Below, piece by piece: positions 17,538 through 26,190 of a stretch of 64,000 nucleotides of DNA. Each line of letters starts with the position of its first letter. Position 1 is the first letter of the stretch. The notes beneath the pieces were generated by a model. That model searched no databases and was not told the DNA's origin. It was given only the letters and a program-made list of their open reading frames with translations. The position numbers were made by a program, and so were the translations under genes. Origin of the DNA: Alphaproteobacteria bacterium (lineage in GTDB: Bacteria > Pseudomonadota > Alphaproteobacteria > DSM-16000 > Inquilinaceae); NCBI GenBank assembly GCA_028277405.1, contig JANQGH010000055.1, positions 124,001 to 188,000 on the forward strand. Reading direction: 5' to 3'.

Positions 17538-17579
17538 ACGCGCGAGACCCCCGAACACGAAGGGCTCGGCTTCCCGCAC

Positions 17580-18977
17580 CTATCTACGCCGGATCACCGT
17601 CATCTTGTCGATCACCATGTCTTCCATCGTGTAGGGAATGCCCCCGATGCCCAGGCCCGACTGGCGCAGGCCGGCAAAGGGCATCCAGTCGACCCGGAAC
17701 GCCGAATGGTCGTTGACCATGACCGCGCTGGCGTCCAGCCGGTCGGCCATGACCAGCGCCTTGTCGATGTCCTGTGAGAAGACGGCCGCCTGGAAGGCAA
17801 AGGGCAACGCATTGGCCTGGGCGACCGCGTCATCGATGTCGTCGAACCCGTAAACGCATGTCACCGGCCCGAACACCTCCAGCGTCGAGACCTTCGCATC
17901 TGAGGGTGGATCGACCAAGACGGTCGGCTGATAGACATGGTCGGACACTTGGCCACCGCCGATGGCAAGCCCGGCGCCGGCCGCCACTGCCTCGTCGACC
18001 CACGATCCAACGCGCTCCACCTCGCGCGGCGTGATCAGCGGACCGACCTCGGTCTCGGCCAGCTCCGGGTCGCCGACGACCAGCTTGCCGACCTGGTCGG
18101 TCAGCGCCTCGACAACCCGGTCCTTGATGGCGTTGTCGACGAACAGGCGCTGGACCGACACGCAGACCTGCCCCGCATGGTAATAGCCGCCCTTCACGAT
18201 CAACGGCAGCGCCCGATCGAGATCGGCGTCGGCATGGACCACGACCGGCGCCGCGCCGCCATGCTCCAAGGCACAGCGGGTGCCCGGCGCCAGCTTTGAC
18301 CGCAGATACCAGCCGACCTTGGCCGAGCCGATGAAGGTGAAGAAGGCCACTCTCGGGTCCGTCACCAGCTTTTCGGCCGTCGGGATGTCGGTCACGACCG
18401 CCTGACACCAGTCCGGCGGCAATCCAGCGCGATGAACGGCAGCGACGAACTTCAGGCAAGACAAGGGCGTGGTGTCCGCCGGCTTCACGATCACGGGGCA
18501 GCCGGTGGCGATCGCCGGCACCACCTGATGGACAATCAGGTTCAGCGGATGGTTGAAGGCGCTGATCGCCACGACCGGCCCGATCGGGTGCTTGCGCGTG
18601 AAGGCGATCCGGCCGTCGCCGGCGGCGCTGAGATCCATGGGCAGTTCCCTACCGCCATGATGCTCGATCTCCCCGATCGCCAGCCTCACGCCGTTGATGG
18701 CCCTGGCGACCTCGACCCGCGCGTCGGCGAGCGGCTTGCCGCCCTCCTGCGCGATCAGGACGGCATAGGCCTCGGCCTCGGCCTCCATGTCGTCGGCCAG
18801 CGCCTGCAGGATCTCGATGCGCCGGTGGGCGGGCAGGGCGGCCTGCTGTCGATGCAGGGCCGCCGCCGTTTCCAGCATGCCGTCCAGCATGTCCCAGCCG
18901 GTCAGCGCTACCTCGTCGATCGGCTGACCGTCATAGGCCTTGGTGACGGTCAGCCGACCGTCAGTGCTCGTCGTCAT
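17580..18977 (-). CDS. Aldehyde dehydrogenase family protein
   Basis: 465 residues with the full catalytic set: Asn142 (FNHP), Glu238 (LEHGG) and Cys272 (GQVCVS). Strand/loop blocks for NAD(P) binding (PVVAISAFNHPLN, VKPADTTP, FIGSAKVGWYL) are intact. It is slightly short for the family and has the G-Y-Y-H-A-G-Q variant of the active-site loop that is common in lactaldehyde/phosphonoacetaldehyde-type enzymes. It follows the ThDP enzyme by 15 bases, so it probably oxidises an aldehyde made or released by that enzyme (inference). Confidence 0.9.
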   Translation of the reverse strand: MTTSTDGRLTVTKAYDGQPIDEVALTGWDMLDGMLETAAALHRQQAALPAHRRIEILQALADDMEAEAEAYAVLIAQEGGKPLADARVEVARAINGVRLAIGEIEHHGGRELPMDLSAAGDGRIAFTRKHPIGPVVAISAFNHPLNLIVHQVVPAIATGCPVIVKPADTTPLSCLKFVAAVHRAGLPPDWCQAVVTDIPTAEKLVTDPRVAFFTFIGSAKVGWYLRSKLAPGTRCALEHGGAAPVVVHADADLDRALPLIVKGGYYHAGQVCVSVQRLFVDNAIKDRVVEALTDQVGKLVVGDPELAETEVGPLITPREVERVGSWVDEAVAAGAGLAIGGGQVSDHVYQPTVLVDPPSDAKVSTLEVFGPVTCVYGFDDIDDAVAQANALPFAFQAAVFSQDIDKALVMADRLDASAVMVNDHSAFRVDWMPFAGLRQSGLGIGGIPYTMEDMVIDKMTVIRRR

Positions 18978-18992
18978 GGTCGATCCTCCGGC

Positions 18993-20639
18993 CTACAGCG
19001 CGTCGACGCGGTCGCCCAACTCGTCGATCAAGACGCGCGTGTTTTCCGAATAGTCGACGGGCACGTCGACCAGGTGCACGCCGCCTTCGGCGAAGCAGGC
19101 GTTGAAGATGCTCTCCAGATCTTCGGTCTTGGTCACGCGATGACCGGTGGCGCCGTAGCTGTTGGCGTAGTCGACAAAGTCCGGGTTGCCGAACTCCAAG
19201 CCCCAATCGGCGAACTTGTCGATCTTCTGCTTCCAGCGGATCATGCCATAGCTGTCGTCACGCAGGATCGTGACCACCAGGTTCAGGCCCAGGCGCACGG
19301 CGGTTTCCATCTCTTGCGAGTTCATCATAAAGCCGCCATCGCCGCAGATCGCCATCACCCTTTTGTTCGGGTGCAGCATTGCCGCCATCATGGCCGACGG
19401 CAGACCGGCGCCCATGGTCGCCAGAGCGTTGTCCAGAAGAACGGAGTTGGAGTGCTGGGTGCGGTAGTTGCGCGCGAACCAGATCTTATAGACACCGTTG
19501 TCCAGCGCGATGATCCCGTCGGGCGGCATGACCTTGCGGACATCGGCGACCAGGCGCTGCGGTTTGACCGGGAAGCCGGCATCGTTCGCGCCCTCGCCGA
19601 TATGGCTCATCACCTCCGCCCGGGCCCGCATGAAGTAGGTGAAATCGTGCTCCGTGTCCGGGGTCAGGTCACGGGTGTTCAGCCGTTCGAAGGTGTTGGC
19701 CAGATCGCCGACCAGTTCGAGCTGCGGGAAATAGACCTCGTCGATCTGCGCCGGGCTGAAATTGGCGTGGATCACCTTGGTGCCGCCATGCGCCATGAAG
19801 AAGGGCGGCTTTTCGACCACGTCGTGACCGGCATTGATGATCAGGTCAGCATGGTCGATGGCCAGGTGCACATAGTCGCCGTCGGACAGCGCGGCCGTGC
19901 CGATATAGCATTCCGGGTGATCGTTGATCACGCCCTTGCCCATCTGGGTGTTGACGAACGGAATGCCGGTCTTGTCGACAAAGGCGCCCAGCGCCTCCAT
20001 CACCCGTTTGCGGTTCGCGCCCGCACCGACCAGCAGCAGCGGGTGCCGTGCGGCCCGGATCATCTCCGCCGCGGCGTCCAGCGAGCGGTAGTCGCAGCCA
20101 GGCCTGTAGGGCGTGGTCGCGGGGATCAGATCGGTGTGCTCCGCCTCCTCCGCCGCGATGTCCTCCGGCAGTTCCAGATGAACCGCGCCCGGGCGTTCCT
20201 CCTGGGCCAAGCGAAAGCTTTCGCGCACCAGGCTGGGGATCAGATTGGCGTTGACGATCTGCTTGGCGTATTTGGTGATCGGCCCCATCATCGAGACCAC
20301 GTCGACGATCTGGAAACGGCCTTGCTTGCTGCGCTTGATCGGCTTCTGGCCGGTGATCATCACCATCGGCATGGCGCCAAGCTGGGCGTAGGCGGCCGGT
20401 GTCACCAGATTGGTCGCGCCAGGGCCGAGGGTCGCGAGGCAAACGCCTGCTTTGCCGGTCAGCCGGCCATAGGTCGCCGCCATAAAGCCCGCGCCTTGCT
20501 CGTGCCGTGTCAGCACCAGCTTGATCGACGACGTCCTCAGCGATTCAAGCAAATCGAGGTTTTCTTCGCCGGGCACGCCGAAGATGTACTCCACGCCCTC
20601 GTTCTCAAGGGCGCGCACGAACAGATCCGAGGCCTTCAT
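18993..20639 (-). CDS. Acetolactate synthase large subunit-like ThDP enzyme
   Basis: 548 residues from the ATG at 20639, with GGAGA 7 bases upstream. The three ThDP-family domains are visible: Pyr (FGVPGEEN early, catalytic-Glu segment TRHEQGAGFMA), central, and PP with GDGGFMMNSQE followed by LRDDSYGM, where the usual Asn-Asn end of the ThDP motif is Asp-Asp. No separate regulatory (ACT) subunit is nearby, so this resembles the catabolic/AlsS-like or unassigned alphaproteobacterial group rather than the IlvBN complex. It may condense pyruvate with an aldehyde or 2-oxoacid. Cotranscribed with the aldehyde dehydrogenase. Confidence 0.87.
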   Translation of the reverse strand: MKASDLFVRALENEGVEYIFGVPGEENLDLLESLRTSSIKLVLTRHEQGAGFMAATYGRLTGKAGVCLATLGPGATNLVTPAAYAQLGAMPMVMITGQKPIKRSKQGRFQIVDVVSMMGPITKYAKQIVNANLIPSLVRESFRLAQEERPGAVHLELPEDIAAEEAEHTDLIPATTPYRPGCDYRSLDAAAEMIRAARHPLLLVGAGANRKRVMEALGAFVDKTGIPFVNTQMGKGVINDHPECYIGTAALSDGDYVHLAIDHADLIINAGHDVVEKPPFFMAHGGTKVIHANFSPAQIDEVYFPQLELVGDLANTFERLNTRDLTPDTEHDFTYFMRARAEVMSHIGEGANDAGFPVKPQRLVADVRKVMPPDGIIALDNGVYKIWFARNYRTQHSNSVLLDNALATMGAGLPSAMMAAMLHPNKRVMAICGDGGFMMNSQEMETAVRLGLNLVVTILRDDSYGMIRWKQKIDKFADWGLEFGNPDFVDYANSYGATGHRVTKTEDLESIFNACFAEGGVHLVDVPVDYSENTRVLIDELGDRVDAL

Positions 20640-20677
20640 TGTCTTCTCCAGTATCAGCCGCCGGGGGAGGGGGATCT

Positions 20678-22195
20678 CTAGGCGACTTGGTCGAGGTCTA
20701 ATTTGGGTGTTTGCGGTGGAAAAAGCTCGTCCAGCGGACGCGATTTTCCATCGGATTGCACGATGCGCACATGGTGGCGCTTCAACTGGCGCGGATGATC
20801 GACGCCGCAGGAATGGGCGATCAGGCCGACCCCTTGGTGCATCCGGTTCACGAAGTTCATCACGCGCACGGATTTCTCTTCCGGGTTCAGGCCGCGTTGC
20901 AGGCGGCGGTCGTGGGTCGTGATGCCGGTGGGGCAGGTGTTCTTGTTGCACTTCAAGGCCTGGATACAGCCGAGTGTGAACATGAAGCCACGCGCCGAGG
21001 CGACGAAGTCGGCCCCGGCGCACAGCGCCCAGGCCACTTCCGCCGGCGTGATCAGCTTGCCCGAGGCGATCAACCGGATGCGATCGCGCAGCCCGTGGCG
21101 GCAGAGAATATCGACCACCATCGGTAGGGACTCGCGAATGGGCAGGCCTACATTGTCCATCAACGGCATCGGCGCCGCGCCCGTGCCGCCATCGCCGGAA
21201 TCGATCGCGATGAAGTCGGGGGCTGATTCCTCGCCCCGCGCGACGATCTCCTGGCACATCTGTTCCAGCCAGCCATAGGCGCCGATCACCGACTTGAATC
21301 CGGTCGGCTTGCCAGTGACCGCGCGAATATGCGCGATCATGTCCAGCAGTTGGGGCGTGGAGTTGATTTCCGGGTGACGGTTGGGCGAGATCGAGTCCTC
21401 GAAGGCCGGGATGCCGCGGATCCTGGCGATTTCCTCATTCACCTTCGCCGCCGGCAGGATGCCGCCCTTGCCGGGTTTGGCCCCCTGAGACAGCTTCAGT
21501 TCGAACATCTTGACCTCGGGATGGGCAGCGACCTCCGCTAGCTTTTCGTCCGACAGAGTGCCGTCCGGGTCGCGCACGCCGTACTTGGCCGTGCCGATCT
21601 GAAACACGATATCGCTGCCGCCTTCCAGATGGTGCGGCGACAACCCGCCCTCGCCGGTGTTCAGCCAGCAGCCGGCCATGGCGGCGCCCTTCGACAACGC
21701 GCGAATGGCCGGCGTCGACAGCGCGCCGTAGCTCATGCCCGAGATATGGATGATCGATTGGGTGCGGTACGGGTGGGGCGTGTGCGGGCCGATCGTCACT
21801 TCCGACGGCTCCGACGCGTCAATATCCAGCGTGGGGTAGGGGCAGTTCACGAAGATCGCGGTACCGACCGGCGAGAGGTTGCGGGTCGATCCGAAGGCGA
21901 CGGTGTTGTCGACGCCGCGCGCGGACTTGGTGACCCATTCGCGCTCCGCCCGGTTGAACGGCATCTCTTCGCGGTCCATGGCGAAGAAATACTGCCGGAA
22001 GAACTCGCCCAGGGTCGAAAACAGATAGCGAAAGCGGCCGACGACCGGATAGTTGCGTCGAACCGCGTCCTTCTTCTGGGTCAGGTCGACGACGAGCATC
22101 ACCGCCACGCACAAGACCACGACGCCGATCACAAAGACGAACAGCGTCGACAGAAAGTTCAGGCTGGACATCGCAAAGCCGGAAAACGCCTCCAC
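20678..22195 (-). CDS. FMN-binding glutamate synthase-domain protein with N-terminal membrane anchor
   Basis: 505 residues. The GTG at 22195 is chosen because a perfect AAGGAGG sits 5 bases upstream on the coding strand. One transmembrane helix (about 13-35) precedes a GltB2-like FMN barrel: ISGMSYGALS, GEGGLSPHH, the K-L-S-Q-G-A-K-P-G-K-G-G loop, DSGDGGTGAAP, and the Cys region C-x-Q-A-L-K-C-N-K-N-T-C-P-T-G. No glutaminase domain is present. Such stand-alone proteins are usually annotated glutamate synthase-like but their reaction is not settled. It lies 38 bases upstream of the ThDP enzyme on the same strand. Confidence 0.87.
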   Translation of the reverse strand: MEAFSGFAMSSLNFLSTLFVFVIGVVVLCVAVMLVVDLTQKKDAVRRNYPVVGRFRYLFSTLGEFFRQYFFAMDREEMPFNRAEREWVTKSARGVDNTVAFGSTRNLSPVGTAIFVNCPYPTLDIDASEPSEVTIGPHTPHPYRTQSIIHISGMSYGALSTPAIRALSKGAAMAGCWLNTGEGGLSPHHLEGGSDIVFQIGTAKYGVRDPDGTLSDEKLAEVAAHPEVKMFELKLSQGAKPGKGGILPAAKVNEEIARIRGIPAFEDSISPNRHPEINSTPQLLDMIAHIRAVTGKPTGFKSVIGAYGWLEQMCQEIVARGEESAPDFIAIDSGDGGTGAAPMPLMDNVGLPIRESLPMVVDILCRHGLRDRIRLIASGKLITPAEVAWALCAGADFVASARGFMFTLGCIQALKCNKNTCPTGITTHDRRLQRGLNPEEKSVRVMNFVNRMHQGVGLIAHSCGVDHPRQLKRHHVRIVQSDGKSRPLDELFPPQTPKLDLDQVA

Positions 22196-22372
22196 GTCGG
22201 CCTCCTTACTTGCCTTTGGCTCGGCACACGGCTTTGCCCCGGTCGGGCGGATCGCGCTTGCCAATGCCGATTAGCGTTGAGTGGGTCCCGTGCTTAGATG
22301 TCGGACCGGCGCCAAAGGTAACAGCCAAAGCCTGATCACTTTTCCGCGCTCGCCGCGTGACGGCATGAATCG

Positions 22373-23479
22373 CTAAAGTGCGGTCAGGTGATTGTCCCAG
22401 TGGGCGATGGGCGCGATTGGGCCGGCCAGCGGCTGAAGGTGGCCGGTTGCGAGGTCAAAGCGCCACAGGCCGCCGGTGCCGCTTGACAGCGCGAACGTGC
22501 CGGCCGCGCCGCCGGGGGCGATGCCGCATCCGTCGGCGATCGACACGCTGGTGCGAAAGCGCCCGTCGGTTTGCCAGAAGGTGAAGAGGTTGCCGCGCGG
22601 GCTGGAGACGCCGAAGCAACTCCCGTCGCGGTCAAAGGCGACGCTGCCGCAGTAGTTGGCCATCGCTGTTTGAACGGGGTCTGGCGCGTTCAGGAATTCC
22701 AGCCCGTGGCGGTCGTTGACCAGCGCGATCAAAGGAGGTGTTTCGGTCGCGTCGCCTTGATACTGCATGACGACCGCGACCGTGCCCTCGCGGCTGACGG
22801 ACAGGTGCCGGCTGCTCAACAGGCTAAGCGTCTGCGGTATCTCGATCCGATGGGCCAGATCGCCGGTTTGGCTGTCGATAAGGCCAAGGTTGGGCGCCAT
22901 CGTATCGAGATTGAGCGGCTCGCGCCCGCTGTCCGGATGGGTCAGGATCCCGCCATTGGCGACCACCAGTGTGCGGCCATCCGGGTGCAGCACCAGTTCG
23001 TGCGGTCCGATGCCGTGGGACCGCCATTCCCCAAGCCGGCGATAACCATTGACGGCGTCGTAAACGCCAATGCGCCCGTCACCGCTGTCGAACGCGTTCT
23101 CGGTGGTGAACAGGACGGCGCCGTCAGCCGAGAAGCAGGCGTGCCCATAGAAGTGCCGATCCGGCTGGGCGGCAATCTCGTGAACCGCGCTCAGGGTCGG
23201 CAGATCGATGACGGTGACGAACCGCCCGGCGCGTCGGGCGCAGAGTACCGCCGTCCTGCCATCCGGGCTGACCGCCGCAGCGTGCCCGCGCGCCGGCAGT
23301 TCGTGGGCAAGGCGGGTGCGACCGGCATCGTCGATCACCGCTGCGTGATGGATCATGCCGGCATCGGCTCCGCCGCTCATGTACCAGCCGGCCCTGCCGG
23401 TGTCGGTGGCAAGGCTTGGGCTCACGGGCAGGGAGGCGGCGGCAGCGGTCGCCAGAAACGCCCGCCGCGACAGAGCCAT
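22373..23479 (-). CDS. DUF1513 family protein (Tat-exported, iron-operon associated)
   Basis: 368 residues. It opens with a twin-arginine signal (S-R-R-A-F-L-A-T, then an Ala-rich h-region ending at about residue 25). The body is WD/beta-propeller-like with repeated G-R-x(4)-V/A-strands (PDGRTAVLCARR, HPDGRTLVVANGG), typical of DUF1513. This family is regularly the last gene of imelysin/di-heme operons, and here it starts 3 bases past the imelysin stop. Periplasmic; role in iron handling inferred from context only. Confidence 0.88.
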   Translation of the reverse strand: MALSRRAFLATAAAASLPVSPSLATDTGRAGWYMSGGADAGMIHHAAVIDDAGRTRLAHELPARGHAAAVSPDGRTAVLCARRAGRFVTVIDLPTLSAVHEIAAQPDRHFYGHACFSADGAVLFTTENAFDSGDGRIGVYDAVNGYRRLGEWRSHGIGPHELVLHPDGRTLVVANGGILTHPDSGREPLNLDTMAPNLGLIDSQTGDLAHRIEIPQTLSLLSSRHLSVSREGTVAVVMQYQGDATETPPLIALVNDRHGLEFLNAPDPVQTAMANYCGSVAFDRDGSCFGVSSPRGNLFTFWQTDGRFRTSVSIADGCGIAPGGAAGTFALSSGTGGLWRFDLATGHLQPLAGPIAPIAHWDNHLTAL

Positions 23480-23482
23480 GGG

Positions 23483-24556
23483 TCAGTCGCCGTCCAGGCT
23501 GTTGAAGCCGAGATTGAGGTTCAATGCCGGTCCAACCTCATCCGCCCAGATCCGCCGTGCCTCGGCGACATGCTGACCCAGCGTGACGAGGTTGGCCCGC
23601 TGATCCGGATCCGCCACCAACTGGTCGATCGGCTGGTCGCGCAACAGTTCCGCCAGCGCAATCGCGGCGTCCAATTCCGCGATGACCCGGTCAGCGATGT
23701 CGACGCCGCCCGGGGCGTCGCGCAATAGGTCGGCAAATCCGGTCTGGTCACCATTCTCAGTCAGATCGCGCAAGGTCGCCAGGTTAACGCCGATATTGCG
23801 CAGGGCACGGCCGCTGCGCCAGTTCTCCGCCAGCCGCGGACGCGCCTGGTCAGCGCTCTCGCCAAGGGGGGCGGCCAGCTTGCGCGTCAAGATCAGCTCC
23901 AGTTGCTCAAAGGCCGCCTGAAACATGGTGACGGTGAGTGCAGCGTCATCAGGCAGAGCCGCGGCTGGCGCTTCGGGATCGGACCACGCCGCGCCGAGAT
24001 CCGCGCCAATGGCTTCAAGATTGGCCGCAATCGCGATGCCCAAGGCGCAGGTGTAGGACTCCGGCGCCAAACCGTCGCCCTCGAACAGCAGCCGCTCCAA
24101 CGCGGGCAACCCTTGCAAGGCGACACTGGCCGAGGCCAGCACCTCAGGGTCGAGCAGGTCGTCGCGCGGTTCGTTCAACACGCCGGCAAGTTGGCGCCCA
24201 ACCGTGTTTCGGCTGTCCGGCCAGAAATGGACGCGCACCGGCCGCATAAACAACGATTGCGGGCCGAAATTCACCCAGCTCACCGCCATCCACCCATCAT
24301 AGGTGTCGTGATAGGCATCGAAGACCGTGTCGAGACCGCTTGTCTCCGTCACGCAATAGCCGTCCAAGGCGGCGGCAAGGTCCCGCGCGGCGATGGCAAA
24401 GGCCTCATGCGCAGGCGCGATCTGGTGCGTGATGATCGCGTCGTTAAGCTCCGCGTAGCGTGCTCCTTCCGGCGCCGTTTGCGCGGCCGCAAACGGCGTC
24501 ATGAAGCCGAGGCTGAGCGCGGTAATCGTACTGATTGCGATGCGCGGATGTTTCAT
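23483..24556 (-). CDS. Imelysin-family periplasmic protein (second paralogue)
   Basis: 357 residues with a Sec signal peptide (hydrophobic core about 8-24, A-A-A-Q cleavage). Helical imelysin/M75 fold. The GxHxxE signature of the family is replaced by G149-L-P-A-L-E154: the His position is Pro. This form is typical of the second imelysin of iron operons as far as I recall, so it is probably a subgroup trait. It lies between the di-heme oxidoreductase (10 bases) and the DUF1513 gene (3 bases). Thought to bind iron or haem in the periplasm. Confidence 0.87.
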   Translation of the reverse strand: MKHPRIAISTITALSLGFMTPFAAAQTAPEGARYAELNDAIITHQIAPAHEAFAIAARDLAAALDGYCVTETSGLDTVFDAYHDTYDGWMAVSWVNFGPQSLFMRPVRVHFWPDSRNTVGRQLAGVLNEPRDDLLDPEVLASASVALQGLPALERLLFEGDGLAPESYTCALGIAIAANLEAIGADLGAAWSDPEAPAAALPDDAALTVTMFQAAFEQLELILTRKLAAPLGESADQARPRLAENWRSGRALRNIGVNLATLRDLTENGDQTGFADLLRDAPGGVDIADRVIAELDAAIALAELLRDQPIDQLVADPDQRANLVTLGQHVAEARRIWADEVGPALNLNLGFNSLDGD

Positions 24557-24566
24557 TTGGCCCCCG

Positions 24567-26072
24567 TCAAAGCGAGTTGAGGAACGTGAGCAGTGCCGCG
24601 CGTTCATCTGGCGTCATGGCGATGAAGGTATCGCGCTGTTCTTCGGCTTCGCCACCGTGCCAGAGGATGGCCTCCGTCAGGTTGCGCGCCCTGCCGTCAT
24701 GCAGATAGAAGGTGTGATCGTTGACCATCTCGGTCAGGCCGATGCCCCATAGCGGTGCAGTGCGCCATTCCTGGCCCGAGGCCTGGCCGTCGGGTCGGTT
24801 GTCCGCCAGGCCCGGCCCCATATCGTGAAGCAGCAGGTCGGTGTAGGGCCAAATCAACTGGCGGGACAGGGCCTCCGTCGAGGCGTCATCCCGCGTCAGG
24901 TGGCGGCTGACATGGCAGGCGTCGCAGCCGACTTCGTAGAAGAGTTCACGTCCCGCCAGCACCGCCGGGTCGTCGACATTGCGCCGCGCCGGCACGGCGA
25001 GATGCGCGGTGTAAAACTCCAGCGGTTCCATCAGCGTCGCGGGGATCTCGATGCCGTCGCCGTTTTCGATATCTCCGTGGATGGCGTTGCGACAGTCCGC
25101 CTGGGCCTCGGTGCAATCGCCCCAGGGTGACGGCGCCAGCGGGCTCGACAAGCCGATATCGCCGGCAAAGGCGTGGGCGTTTTGCTGGTTCAACGTGGGC
25201 TCGTTCGATTTCCAGCCGAACCGGCCCAGCGCCAGACCGTCGGCCTCGGTGCTCCACACCCAGTTCGGCCGGCCGGAGATGCCGTCGCCATCCCGATCGT
25301 CGGGGTCGGCCAGCGCGAGGATGCGCTCTTCCGGTATGGCCTCCAACAAGCCAAGCCCGATCATGGGCGGCGCCACGCGCACCGACATCATGACGTCCGG
25401 CGACAGCGGCCCGTAGGCCGGGTTGGCGATTGAATAGGTCGGCTCACGCAAGGACGCGACCTCGCCGCCGTTCATCTCCACCGGTGTTTCTGTCCACTCG
25501 GTATGGATATGCCCTTCGGCCGGCAGGTTTGCGATGCCGAGATCTTGTAGCTGACCACCATAGGTCGGCTCCGGCAGGCTGTTGACGCGTCCCTCGGCCA
25601 ACAAGGCCCGCTCTTCGTCGGTCGTGGGCGGCACGCTGAGCCGCATGAGAATGGACTCGGCATTGTCTTCGGGGAAGTTCGCCGCCGGCGGATGGCCGCG
25701 CCCGTCGCGCAGGTGACAGCTTTGGCAGCCGCGCGAGTTGTACAGCGGCCCCAGCCCGTCCGATGCGGCCGTCGATGACGGTGCCGTCACCCACAGGCGC
25801 CGAAACACCGCATTGCCGATGTTGAAATCGGCGCGTTCGGCAAAGCTGAGATTCGCCGCCGGCTGCGAAAACGCATTGCGGTTAAGCGGCCCTCGAACGG
25901 TGCCCGCGCCGCCGGAGTTGGTTTCGTACCGCTCGGCACGATCGAACGGCGGCGAGGGGGTCAGGATGTCCAACTGCTGCGCGACCGCGGGCACGGTGAA
26001 CATCAAGACGATTGCTGCGATTACCTTGATCTCGGGGGGAAGATTTCGGCGAAGTCTTCCGGTGGATACCAT
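24567..26072 (-). CDS. Di-heme c-type oxidoreductase (DHOR family)
   Basis: 501 residues with an N-terminal signal anchor (hydrophobic 16-31, A-V-A-Q). Two haem c sites are seen: C116-Q-S-C119-H120 and C383-D-A-C386-H387, far apart as in MauG/CcpA-like and thiol-oxidoreductase-type di-heme proteins. A G-G-A-G-T motif is present near residue 54, and Asp/Gly-rich calcium-like stretches (DPDDRDGDGISG, 256-267) follow. In this operon type it works in the periplasm beside imelysins, probably as a redox partner in iron acquisition. It ends 10 bases before the second imelysin. Confidence 0.9.
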   Translation of the reverse strand: MVSTGRLRRNLPPEIKVIAAIVLMFTVPAVAQQLDILTPSPPFDRAERYETNSGGAGTVRGPLNRNAFSQPAANLSFAERADFNIGNAVFRRLWVTAPSSTAASDGLGPLYNSRGCQSCHLRDGRGHPPAANFPEDNAESILMRLSVPPTTDEERALLAEGRVNSLPEPTYGGQLQDLGIANLPAEGHIHTEWTETPVEMNGGEVASLREPTYSIANPAYGPLSPDVMMSVRVAPPMIGLGLLEAIPEERILALADPDDRDGDGISGRPNWVWSTEADGLALGRFGWKSNEPTLNQQNAHAFAGDIGLSSPLAPSPWGDCTEAQADCRNAIHGDIENGDGIEIPATLMEPLEFYTAHLAVPARRNVDDPAVLAGRELFYEVGCDACHVSRHLTRDDASTEALSRQLIWPYTDLLLHDMGPGLADNRPDGQASGQEWRTAPLWGIGLTEMVNDHTFYLHDGRARNLTEAILWHGGEAEEQRDTFIAMTPDERAALLTFLNSL

Positions 26073-26119
26073 GCGCGCCTAGCTCACTGCGGGGTTACGG
26101 TTCATCGATCGACAGCCAG

Positions 26120-26154
26120 GTGCGCATCCCACACCGACGTGGTGGGATGCGCAC
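26120..26154. terminator. Perfect 13-bp hairpin between imelysin and di-heme genes
   Basis: Arms 26120-26132 and 26142-26154 are exact complements (gtgcgcatcccac / gtgggatgcgcac) with a 9-base loop. It sits in the 118-base gap between two leftward genes. No T-tract follows on the minus strand, so it is more likely a stabilising or attenuating RNA structure that sets different levels of the first imelysin and downstream genes than a classical terminator. Confidence 0.6.
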
Positions 26155-26190
26155 ACCGTCGATGGCTCGTTTACGGGATCGAGCGGTCGA

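Noticed and set aside
18432-20681. 749-codon open frame antisense to the ThDP enzyme and aldehyde dehydrogenase
   Set aside because: His/Asp/Val/Gln-rich sequence without motifs, fully antisense to two well-supported genes.
18993-21257. 754-residue version of the ThDP enzyme
   Set aside because: The first 206 residues are the wrong frame of the FMN glutamate-synthase-domain gene; the ATG at 20639 has a ribosome site and the right family N-terminus.
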